58,868 nt of DNA. It comes from Bacteroidetes bacterium HGW-Bacteroidetes-6. GTDB lineage: Bacteria; Bacteroidota; Bacteroidia; Bacteroidales; DTU049. Each line of letters begins with the position of its first letter. Position 1 is the first letter of the stretch. The translations under genes were made by a program, and so were the position numbers. Under the pieces are notes generated by a model. The model was not told the DNA's origin. It saw only the letters and a list, made by a program, of their open reading frames with translations, and did no database searches. Below are positions 51,622-58,868 of the stretch, piece after piece. The stretch spans positions 1 to 58,868 of the forward strand of contig PHDB01000017.1 of assembly GCA_002842495.1 (NCBI GenBank), read 5' to 3'.

Positions 51622-54555
51622 TTAGTCATCGAGCAAGCCCACCAACTCCTCGGAGCTGATATTTTTCAACATTTTGTAATTAACAAAATTGTTAAACAGA
51701 TTGAGTTTTCGCTGCTGAAGGGCTACTATTTTCTCTTCAATAGAATTTTCGGTAATAAATTTATAAGAAATCACTTTTTTATCTTGTCCAATGCGATGAG
51801 TCCTGTTGATGGCTTGTTGCTCAACAGCTGGGTTCCACCACGGATCGAGCAGAAAGACAAAATCGGCAGCAGTCAGATTCAAACCAACTCCACCTGCTTT
51901 AAGCGAAATAAGGAAAATAGGATAATCGTAATCTTTCTGAAACTGTTCAATCATGGCTTCACGGTGTACCGCATTGGTTTGGCCCGTAAGCATGAGATAT
52001 GGTATATTCTGTTCTTCGAGATACGAAGCGTAGAGTGAAAGATGCTTTACAAACTGCGAAAATATAAGCAGTTTATGTCCGCCTTCAAGTACTTTGTGAA
52101 TACTCTGGGTTACCTGATCGAACTTGCCCGAGCCTCCGAAATAGTCTTTTTCGGGAATCGACGGATGATTAGCAATAAGCCGCAGACGCATAAGTCCGGA
52201 TAGAATAATCATGTAGGCTTTATCGGCACCATATTTCACCGTACTTTCAATAATATAATTGCGAATTTCGGACTTCCTTTTTTCGTAAATCTCAGCCTGT
52301 TCATCTGTCATCGGGCAAAAATGAATTTTCTCGGTAAGGGTTGGAAGCTCTTTAGCCACCTCGTTTTTTGTCCGCCGGAGGATGAATGGATTAATAATTT
52401 GTCTGAATCGCTTCTCGGAACTTTTCGAACCACGTTTTTCGATAGGCTGATAGAAGCGATCGCGAAAAAATTTAAGATCGCCCAGCAATCCGGGGTTTAC
52501 AAATTGCAACTGCGACCATAAATCGATCAGACTGTTTTCGACAGGTGTTCCTGTAATAACAAAACGCTGTTCGGCTGCAAGTTGCGAAACAGCTGCAAAA
52601 ACCTTACTTTCCGGATTTTTGATATATTGACTTTCGTCGAGAAATACAAAGCGAAACGGAAACTGTTTAAGTTTTTCGATATCGTTTCGAACTGTACCAT
52701 ATGTTGTTAGTACCAAGTCGTATTGCCGAAACAATTTCGGATCAAAACGACGTCCAAGTCCAGTGTGAGCCAACACTTTAAGATCGGGTGTTGTGTGTCT
52801 GATTTCGTTTTCCCAGTTGTGAACCAATGAAAGAGGCATGATTATGAGGCTGGTTTTTCCGACACCACCTTTTTCAAATAAGTTGAGCTGTCCTTCTGAA
52901 GACAAAAGCTGGTCTTTTTGTTTGATTTTCAACAAAAATGCAAGAACCTGAATGGTTTTCCCCAGCCCCATGTCGTCGCTCAGGCATCCCCCAAAATTAT
53001 TTTCGTGCAAAAACAAAAACCAACTCATTCCCTTTTGTTGGTATGGACGAAGAGTTCTCAGCATATTTTCAGGAGGCTCGACGATAGGAAAGTCGCCTTT
53101 GCCAGCAGTTTCGATAAACTGCTCTACTCTGTTGTTGCCCTCTATAACACTCTGTATAAAACTAAATTGGCTTTTCTTCACTCTCACCTTTTCACCATCA
53201 GGCTTCGAGATGAGTGCCAGATCGTGAAATTTCGAGAACCATCCTGATGGCAGAATGGCAATTCGACCATCAGGCAGAACAAGTTCTCGGTTGTTTTCAA
53301 GTATATTTTTACGCAAAGCACTAAACGGAATGCGCACATCGTCAAACATCACATATATTTTGAGATCAAACCAGTCGTTGTCTTCCGAAAACTGCTGAAC
53401 AAGCTCTATATGTCCTGTAAAAAAGTCGCGTCCCAACACATTATCGATATTGAACCCTTTGGTTTTAAGCAAATCGGAGTTATCGTTAACAAAGTTGATG
53501 GCGCAATACATAGCCTCGCCAGCTACCGATGCTTTTTCACTCACATGTATCCGAAGCGTCTGGAACGAAGCTCCATTGAGATACACCAAACCATTATCGA
53601 TAAGCCAGTTTTTAATTTCATTTTCGAAGTCACGGTTTCGTCGGATAATATCGAAATAGTATTGTTTTTCTTTTTTACTCACACTCACATGGCCTTCAAG
53701 CTCGCTTTCGTAGGTAAACTCAACATCGTTGTATCTAAACCTGAGCATCAGAACGGTGGTTCCCTGCAATGAGTTTTCGATACTCAGAATCGGCGTTGGA
53801 AAGCCATTATAAAAGCCATAACCAATACCATCTAGCTTGAACGAATACAATCCAACCACTTGTTTAACAAATCGTTTCATGTAATTATCGACCTGCAAAG
53901 CATCAACAAGCACCTTGTCTTTGGTAAGAAAAGGTTGCAGCTTTTTGCCATCAACATTGTCGTGAACCTGAATAAACTTGCTTTCGTAAATAAGCCAACA
54001 TGGCTCGTAGTTGAGTATAATTGTATTTTCTTCTGTCAAGCGGATATGTTTCCCTTCGAGTGAAGTATCGATTGAATATTCGAGAATCTCATTTTCGAGT
54101 TTAAAATTAAAAACCACATCGAGCTTGGCTACAATAGGAAGAATAGGTTTTTCGCTGATAATATCCTGACGATCGCCTTTAAAATAAATAGGTATCTCGT
54201 TGTCGGCCAAAATACTGATAGCCAAATCCGTTTTGTTCCGTAGATATTTTACAACCCGCCGAAGAAGTTTAGGGTCGTTCTGAATTTCGCGCGAAAATTC
54301 AAGGGGGCGGAATTTACTTTGACCAAAAATACGGGCTACAGCATCATTACGACATTCATCCAAAAGCTGAAGAACCATATATTCAGCTTCGGAAAAATCG
54401 GTGACATAATTTTCAATATTGTTTGAAGCCACACGAACATGATTGTAAGCAAACATGCCGTTTTTCATTATCTGAACAGCATAAGGCTCAAGCATCCATT
54501 GATAATTTGGATCGCGAACAATGGCAAATACAAGTTTGTAGGTGATTTCAGACAT
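51622..54555 (-). CDS. SNF2-family DNA-dependent ATPase
   Basis: The 977-residue protein starts at ATG 54555; a GTG two codons earlier is also open. About 480 N-terminal residues are uncharacterised. The helicase motor follows: DDMGLGKTIQ (Walker A), FLDESQYIKN (DExx box), VITGTPVENSLIDLWSQL, and the second lobe with LISLKAGGVGLNLTAADFVFLLDPWWNPAVEQQA and RTHRIGQ. It translocates on double-stranded DNA, probably remodelling protein-DNA complexes or assisting transcription recycling (RapA-like). A TACCTTTG box at 54583-54590 drives it. The next gene downstream is the second SSB. Confidence 0.92.
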   Translation of the reverse strand: MSEITYKLVFAIVRDPNYQWMLEPYAVQIMKNGMFAYNHVRVASNNIENYVTDFSEAEYMVLQLLDECRNDAVARIFGQSKFRPLEFSREIQNDPKLLRRVVKYLRNKTDLAISILADNEIPIYFKGDRQDIISEKPILPIVAKLDVVFNFKLENEILEYSIDTSLEGKHIRLTEENTIILNYEPCWLIYESKFIQVHDNVDGKKLQPFLTKDKVLVDALQVDNYMKRFVKQVVGLYSFKLDGIGYGFYNGFPTPILSIENSLQGTTVLMLRFRYNDVEFTYESELEGHVSVSKKEKQYYFDIIRRNRDFENEIKNWLIDNGLVYLNGASFQTLRIHVSEKASVAGEAMYCAINFVNDNSDLLKTKGFNIDNVLGRDFFTGHIELVQQFSEDNDWFDLKIYVMFDDVRIPFSALRKNILENNRELVLPDGRIAILPSGWFSKFHDLALISKPDGEKVRVKKSQFSFIQSVIEGNNRVEQFIETAGKGDFPIVEPPENMLRTLRPYQQKGMSWFLFLHENNFGGCLSDDMGLGKTIQVLAFLLKIKQKDQLLSSEGQLNLFEKGGVGKTSLIIMPLSLVHNWENEIRHTTPDLKVLAHTGLGRRFDPKLFRQYDLVLTTYGTVRNDIEKLKQFPFRFVFLDESQYIKNPESKVFAAVSQLAAEQRFVITGTPVENSLIDLWSQLQFVNPGLLGDLKFFRDRFYQPIEKRGSKSSEKRFRQIINPFILRRTKNEVAKELPTLTEKIHFCPMTDEQAEIYEKRKSEIRNYIIESTVKYGADKAYMIILSGLMRLRLIANHPSIPEKDYFGGSGKFDQVTQSIHKVLEGGHKLLIFSQFVKHLSLYASYLEEQNIPYLMLTGQTNAVHREAMIEQFQKDYDYPIFLISLKAGGVGLNLTAADFVFLLDPWWNPAVEQQAINRTHRIGQDKKVISYKFITENSIEEKIVALQQRKLNLFNNFVNYKMLKNISSEELVGLLDD

Positions 54556-54582
54556 CTTCACGTTGCAGGTTCAAATAATCTG

Positions 54583-54590
54583 CAAAGGTA
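54583..54590 (-). promoter_or_regulatory. -7 box of the SNF2 gene
   Basis: On the minus strand TACCTTTG, an exact match 27 bases before the ATG at 54555. Confidence 0.5.
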
Positions 54591-54686
54591 AGAACATCGT
54601 TAAATTTTTACGCATATTTGGCAGATGAATTTACTGTTTTGGTCGAATAGCTAATGTTAAATAATAATAAAAATGAAAAACTTATG

Positions 54687-54715
54687 TTGGTACAATTAAA
54701 AACAATCTAACTTTG
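54687..54715 (+). promoter_or_regulatory. Promoter of the response regulator
   Basis: TTG at 54687-54689, an 18-base spacer and TAACTTTG at 54708-54715 match the consensus, 28 bases before the ATG. Confidence 0.65.
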
Positions 54716-54743
54716 CCTAAAAGCACCTGATTTTTAACACAAT

Positions 54744-55184
54744 ATGGAAAAGCCGGTTTACAAACTCATCATTGTAGATGACCACGACATCTTGCGCGAG
54801 GGGATACGGTTTATTCTGGCCTCTACAAGCTTTGCCAGTATTATAGCAGAAGCAAGAAACGGGAAGGAATTTCTTGATATTTTAAAAGAAACAAAGATTG
54901 ATAGCAAAACAGTTGTTTTAATGGACATTTCAATGCCAATCATGGATGGAATAGAGGCCAGCCGAGAAGCATTGAAAGATTTTCCGGAAATCAACATCAT
55001 TGCATTATCAATGTTTACTGATAAAATTTACTACGATGAAATGATGCGTAGTGGTGTAAAAGGAATTGTACTCAAAAAATCCGGAATCGAAGAGCTTAAG
55101 CGTGCCATCGAAACAGTAGCCGAGGGCGGTCGTTTTTATCCTGAACACTGGACTCCGGACAGCTTTGGCGATAATTTATTCTAA
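54744..55184 (+). CDS. Receiver-only response regulator (NarL/FixJ-type)
   Basis: The 146-residue protein is a complete CheY-like receiver: IIVDDHDILREGI carries the acidic pair, Asp61 in VVLMDISMP is the phosphorylation site, IALSMF holds the Ser/Thr switch, and GIVLKKSG holds the conserved Lys. NarL/FixJ proteins usually continue with a helix-turn-helix, but here the frame ends after GRFYPEHWTPDSF. It may act by protein contact rather than DNA binding. No kinase gene is adjacent. It has its own promoter and lies just before tRNA-Asp. Confidence 0.88.
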   Translation: MEKPVYKLIIVDDHDILREGIRFILASTSFASIIAEARNGKEFLDILKETKIDSKTVVLMDISMPIMDGIEASREALKDFPEINIIALSMFTDKIYYDEMMRSGVKGIVLKKSGIEELKRAIETVAEGGRFYPEHWTPDSFGDNLF

Positions 55185-55246
55185 CAATTATTATTGTTGT
55201 ATTTCTCAACGATAACAAAAAAAGAAGAAAATTTTTCAAAGTGGTA

Positions 55247-55275
55247 TTGCTAATAAAAAAATGTTTGTATATTTG
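55247..55275 (+). promoter_or_regulatory. Promoter of tRNA-Asp
   Basis: TTG at 55247-55249, an 18-base spacer and TATATTTG at 55268-55275. The tRNA begins 27 bases after the box. Confidence 0.65.
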
Positions 55276-55301
55276 CACTCCCAAAAGGGAACTGAAAGAA
55301 T

Positions 55302-55375
55302 GGTTCGGTAGTTCAGTTGGTTAGAATACGTGCCTGTCACGCACGGGGTCGCGGGTTCGAGTCCCGTCCGGACCG
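55302..55375 (+). tRNA. tRNA-Asp(GUC)
   Basis: GGTTCGG pairs with CCGGACC in the acceptor stem, with discriminator G. The anticodon stem CGTGC/GCACG holds the loop CTGTCAC, giving anticodon GTC. The T-arm GCGGGTTCGAGTCCCGT is typical. The CCA end is not encoded (CAA follows). The tRNA lies next to an integrase and is a likely attachment site. Confidence 0.95.
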
Positions 55376-55399
55376 CAATAGAAAAGAGCAATCTAAAGT

Positions 55400-55440
55400 A
55401 AAGTCCTGAAATCCAATAATTTCAGGACTTTTTCTTTTTG
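55400..55440 (+). terminator. Terminator after tRNA-Asp
   Basis: AAAGTCCTGAAAT and ATTTCAGGACTTT form a perfect 13-bp stem around a 6-base loop, followed by TTCTTTTT. Confidence 0.85.
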
Positions 55441-55603
55441 GGTATGAAGCAGAATAAACACGAAAAATACCGTATAAGGGTGTTTTCTTAGTTGGACAAA
55501 TATATCATTCTTCAAAGTCCAATCGGGATGATTTTATTCGCTGATTTGCAGCACTTTGCGTTTTGTCTCAGGAACTGGTTTTCGTAACTTTAATCTTTAA
55601 AAA

Positions 55604-55610
55604 AAGGAGG
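55604..55610 (+). promoter_or_regulatory. Strong Shine-Dalgarno of the integrase gene
   Basis: AAGGAGG sits 5 bases before the ATG at 55616, an ideal Shine-Dalgarno. Native Bacteroidota genes in this window generally lack such sites. Confidence 0.7.
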
Positions 55611-55615
55611 AAATT

Positions 55616-56860
55616 ATGACCGCCAGACCGCGAATTTCATTTCTGTTCTACATCAAAAGAACAAAACTTCTCAGAAACGGCGAAGCGCCGATCTATCTTA
55701 AAATAAAGGTAGATAAAGAAAGTTCAGAACTGGCCATTCTGAAATCCATAATGCCGCAACAATGGGATATTGCAAAAAACGGGGCCAAAGGCTCATCAAG
55801 AGAAGCTCAGGATGTAAACAACTACATCGGCTACATACGCCAACAACTTAGTAATCGTCTGAATCACATGTATGAGAAAGGCGTTGAGATCACGGCCATA
55901 GGGCTGAAAAACGCATTTCTTGGAAAAAACGACATGGGAAAAAGCCTTGTGAATGTAGTAAAGGAACACAACGACACTGTAAAAAAACTCATCGGAAAAG
56001 AATATTCCCCTGCTACATATAAAAAATACGAAACCACCCTGATGCACCTGCAAGCATTTATAAATACGGATTATTCCGTCGCCGATTTGTCATTGGGAAA
56101 AATCGACCCGGATTTTATCAGGGGATTTGAGGTTTTTTTGAAAGCCGAACGGAACTGTCAGCAAAATTCGACCATGAAACATATCAAAAACCTGAAAAAG
56201 GTCATCAGGATCTGTGTTGGTAACGGTTGGATGAAAACCGATCCGTTCATAAATTATAAAATCCGTATTCAAAAAGTTGAAAAGGATTTTCTGACGGAAG
56301 AAGAGTTGCAGGCAATTACCTGCAAAGATTTCAGGATCGGGCGCCTGCAACAGGTGGCCGATACGTTTCTGTTTGCCTGCTATACAGGCTATGCCTATTC
56401 CGATCTGAAAACATTATCCCCGGAAAATCTTTTTGAATCTGAAAGCGGTCAGCTCTGGATTCATACAAAGCGGCACAAAACCGGTATAGTTTCTCATGTG
56501 CCTTTGCTTCCGCCAGCAAGAAAAATTCTTGACAAATACCGTGACAACCCTTACTGTATCAAATATAATGTGCTGCTTCCTGTACTATCAAACCAGAAGC
56601 TAAATTCCTACCTGAAGGAGGTTGCCGATCTGTGCGGCATCACCAAGAATATCACCTCTCATGTTGCCCGGCATACGTTTGCCACAACAATCACCCTAAA
56701 CAACGGCATTCCGATCGAAAGTGTTTCAAAAATGCTGGGACACAGTTCCATATCCATGACGCAGATTTATGCAAAAGTTCTGGATAGAAAAGTCGGGATG
56801 GATATGAGTAAACTGAGAGATAAATTTTCACCGGAAAGCAAAAAATCAATCCTCCTTTAG
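55616..56860 (+). CDS. Tyrosine recombinase (integrase) of Bacteroidota mobile-element type
   Basis: The 414-residue protein has an arm-binding N-terminal domain (about 5-95), a SAM-like core-binding domain (about 105-215, YSPATYKKYETTLMHLQAFI) and a C-terminal catalytic domain. HVARHTFAT (H-x-x-R), LGHSSISMTQIYAKV (His and nucleophile Tyr) are present; where most members have Arg in TGxRxSE, this has TGYAYSDL. IntDOT of Bacteroides also lacks that first Arg. Position next to tRNA-Asp and a strong Shine-Dalgarno mark the end of an integrated element. Confidence 0.92.
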   Translation: MTARPRISFLFYIKRTKLLRNGEAPIYLKIKVDKESSELAILKSIMPQQWDIAKNGAKGSSREAQDVNNYIGYIRQQLSNRLNHMYEKGVEITAIGLKNAFLGKNDMGKSLVNVVKEHNDTVKKLIGKEYSPATYKKYETTLMHLQAFINTDYSVADLSLGKIDPDFIRGFEVFLKAERNCQQNSTMKHIKNLKKVIRICVGNGWMKTDPFINYKIRIQKVEKDFLTEEELQAITCKDFRIGRLQQVADTFLFACYTGYAYSDLKTLSPENLFESESGQLWIHTKRHKTGIVSHVPLLPPARKILDKYRDNPYCIKYNVLLPVLSNQKLNSYLKEVADLCGITKNITSHVARHTFATTITLNNGIPIESVSKMLGHSSISMTQIYAKVLDRKVGMDMSKLRDKFSPESKKSILL

Positions 56861-58828
56861 TAGTTTAAGTTTTCCATTTGCTACTAATAATACTTTTTCT
56901 TTTAAATCATCATACCAAGGCTGAGGCAGACTATCAGCTTCATCTGGTTTTTCCAACCCCAATGCCCCTGTTATCATACCTGTTTGAGCTCCAAATTCAC
57001 GAACAATAATGGTAGAGAAGCCTAAATAAATATGGGACATAAGAGAGATTGCCTCATCCTGAGCATAATTTGTGTTCGGTATTAGTTCTTCAATCGCATC
57101 CGGTGAGAGCATTAATCCCTCTAATATTTTTTGTGCTATTACATTTGAATTTTTATTCTTGTAATATTCAAAAACAGCACTACTAAAACTCGTTGCAAAT
57201 ATTAAGTCGAGTATTTCCCAAAATTCTGTTGAAACGACAAAGAGTTCAGAAATCAAATGGTCAAGATACCTGTGAATGGGATAATCTTTTCGAAAGCCCT
57301 GATATTTATCGTAATGGAGTAAGAAAATGAGGTGTTCTTTCAGTTTTATTCCACATTTTTTGAGCGTATCTAAGCTTGTTTCTTTTAACAATGTTGTATG
57401 TTTCTTTAGCAGACTCAAAATTTCCTGTTCATCATCTAAATCTCGTATTATCATTAAAGCATAAAGACTTTTAAAATCATTTTCCAATTCAAGACGGAAT
57501 TCAAAAAAGCAAATGGCTTCTTCTTTTAACCATTCATTTTCTTTCCAATGTTCGATAAGCAGATTTGATTTGAAATTAAGGTAATATATGTCTTCGGGAT
57601 AAAGGTCTAAGCCCTTATTTATCCAAATCAAAGAGTCTCTTAGTTTATTAAGTTTTTCATACGCATAAGCAATTCCAAAATATCCATAGGGGTAACTATG
57701 AAGCATTTCTTCTTCGTATTTTAAAGCCTCAAGCATTAGAGTTAGTGCTTCTTCATACTGATTGTAAATACGTGACAGGGTAACACCTTTACTAAAGAGG
57801 GCTTGCGGTAATTTAGGGCTTATCACCAATGCTTTATTGTAGCATTCCAATTCTTTTTCATGTTCCTGAATATCCCAATATACCTGTCCTAAATTCTTCC
57901 ATGCAGTTGCGAAATTGGGGTCTATTTTCAGACATTTCTGATAGTGGTTGATTGCTTCCTCGTATTGCCCCAACTTACTCAATGTATTTGCATAGTTATA
58001 ATGATACCCCGCTTGACGGGGTCCACTATCAATGAATTGCTTAAAGATGTTCCGGGCTTCAATAATTTTTCCCTTTATTCCGTTTTGGATTCCATCCTCG
58101 GCAAGGATACAGGCTTTGGTAAGGTTTAGATTGTGCTTGCCGGAAAGTTCAATTGCTTTATTGATATTGAAAAGTGCTTCTTTGTAATTGAAAGTTTGAT
58201 ATTGACTTTGGGACAGGCCTTCCAGAACAGTTACGTTTTGAGAATTATCACGAAGCAGATTTTTAAAATAAAAAATAGCGTTTTCATAGTCTTCGGAATA
58301 ATAATATCGCCAGGCTAATAACTCGGAATTTGAGATTTCATTGTATTCCAAAAATCTAATTCCATCGACAAGGGTTTTAATGCTAAAAACATCCTGCACA
58401 TACTTAACTACGGTACTCCAACTTATTTGACTTAACTTATTTGTTTTGGGAATTTTTATTTTGAACGTTTTCTGTTGAGTGGACAAGTTGATATTCAAAT
58501 CATTATACCAATACCAGTAGGCTTCTTTTTCTTCCTGAATATATGCAACCAACAGAACCGGAGCAAGCATCGTGTTATATAATGATAAAGTAGAGTGTTT
58601 CAGCGTTATAATTGCAGAATCAGGATATCTATCCTGTGTTTTGCTTTTCAACTGGACAGAAAAACTCAATCCCGTTACCTCATTATCTATGACAATATTT
58701 ACGTTGCAATCAATACCATAGTCGTGTTCCGGTTTGTCAATAATCCATTCATTTGGAACCTGATTATTAAAAAACTTGTTGGACTCAGTTTCAAGGATGT
58801 GATTGTTATGTCGGATTGGTTTTGGCAT
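56846..58828 (-). CDS. DUF4365 nuclease-like domain with TPR repeats
   Basis: The 660-residue protein starts with a DUF4365 domain (about 1-150). It has the pattern DYGID (Asp36, Asp40) followed by VQLKSK (Gln59, Lys61), which fits a PD-(D/E)xK nuclease-type active site. Tetratricopeptide repeats run from about residue 165 to 420 (AGYHYNYANTLSKLGQYEEAINHYQKCLKIDPN). The C-terminal 240 residues are helical and unassigned. DUF4365 domains often occur in mobile elements and defence-related genes. It overlaps the convergent integrase end by 15 bases. No partner gene is visible before the window ends. Confidence 0.75.
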   Translation of the reverse strand: MPKPIRHNNHILETESNKFFNNQVPNEWIIDKPEHDYGIDCNVNIVIDNEVTGLSFSVQLKSKTQDRYPDSAIITLKHSTLSLYNTMLAPVLLVAYIQEEKEAYWYWYNDLNINLSTQQKTFKIKIPKTNKLSQISWSTVVKYVQDVFSIKTLVDGIRFLEYNEISNSELLAWRYYYSEDYENAIFYFKNLLRDNSQNVTVLEGLSQSQYQTFNYKEALFNINKAIELSGKHNLNLTKACILAEDGIQNGIKGKIIEARNIFKQFIDSGPRQAGYHYNYANTLSKLGQYEEAINHYQKCLKIDPNFATAWKNLGQVYWDIQEHEKELECYNKALVISPKLPQALFSKGVTLSRIYNQYEEALTLMLEALKYEEEMLHSYPYGYFGIAYAYEKLNKLRDSLIWINKGLDLYPEDIYYLNFKSNLLIEHWKENEWLKEEAICFFEFRLELENDFKSLYALMIIRDLDDEQEILSLLKKHTTLLKETSLDTLKKCGIKLKEHLIFLLHYDKYQGFRKDYPIHRYLDHLISELFVVSTEFWEILDLIFATSFSSAVFEYYKNKNSNVIAQKILEGLMLSPDAIEELIPNTNYAQDEAISLMSHIYLGFSTIIVREFGAQTGMITGALGLEKPDEADSLPQPWYDDLKEKVLLVANGKLKLLKED

Positions 58829-58868
58829 CTTTAAATTTCTGAGATAATATCAACTAAATCATTACTTT

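Noticed and set aside
1..58868. CRISPR array
   Set aside because: No regularly spaced direct repeats were seen while reading the window, and no cas genes are present.

Overview
The window comes from the chromosome of a member of the Bacteroidota, most likely an anaerobic Bacteroidales-like lineage. Three things support this. The vertebrate-of-the-phylum marker genes are present (gldD, gldE, porZ and several proteins ending in type IX secretion sorting domains). Many genes are preceded by the Bacteroidota -7 promoter box TAnnTTTG, often with TTTG or TTG 17-21 bases upstream. Shine-Dalgarno sequences are mostly absent. Species cannot be told from the sequence alone.

Layout, left to right. Positions 1-1330 hold the end of bamA and two Skp/OmpH periplasmic chaperones. 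Positions 1382-4813 (minus) hold the conserved run mutY-ssb-gldE-gldD. Positions 4932-7449 (plus) hold HU, a 30-residue basic ribosomal-type protein, RNase G and RecX. Positions 7474-9873 hold a membrane-anchored coiled-coil protein, ComF and a LOG-family nucleosidase. Positions 9876-14418 (minus) hold a leucine-rich-repeat secreted protein, an ECF sigma factor and, overlapping it, a transmembrane protein that ends in a T9SS sorting domain. tRNA-Ser(UGA) follows at 14606-14693.

Positions 14920-21311 look accessory. They hold a T9SS-sorted secreted protein, a broken gene fragment, a GH29 fucosidase plus GH3 glucosidase pair with visibly higher GC, and a frameshifted T9SS gene remnant. Positions 21312-23972 hold a sensor-CRP fusion regulator divergent from glutamate dehydrogenase. 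Positions 24132-30616 form a redox operon: NuoE-like, NuoF-like and a 1228-residue fusion of 2Fe-2S, GltD/NfnB-like flavoprotein, ferredoxin and molybdopterin-fold domains that lacks the usual catalytic Cys/Sec, followed by a ferritin-like protein. This is the most interesting biochemistry here and resembles an electron-bifurcating NAD(P)/ferredoxin transhydrogenase (Stn-like).

Positions 30860-34877 hold envelope genes (NlpC/P60, a flippase-like membrane protein, FKBP isomerase, PstS-like binding protein). Positions 35242-42156 (minus) hold DUF4349, then the conserved run dut - nucleotidyltransferase - TPR lipoprotein - DUF4292 - EnvC-like - YjbR. Positions 42431-50981 hold a DUF5916 outer-membrane protein, a serine hydrolase, a phosphoesterase, DUF4293, recO, porZ and an EamA transporter. 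Positions 51081-55184 hold a second SSB, a SNF2 helicase and a receiver-only response regulator. At 55302 a tRNA-Asp(GUC) is followed by a tyrosine integrase with an unusually strong Shine-Dalgarno and a DUF4365-TPR protein. This looks like the left end of an integrated element that continues beyond the window and is a plausible place for a defence gene.
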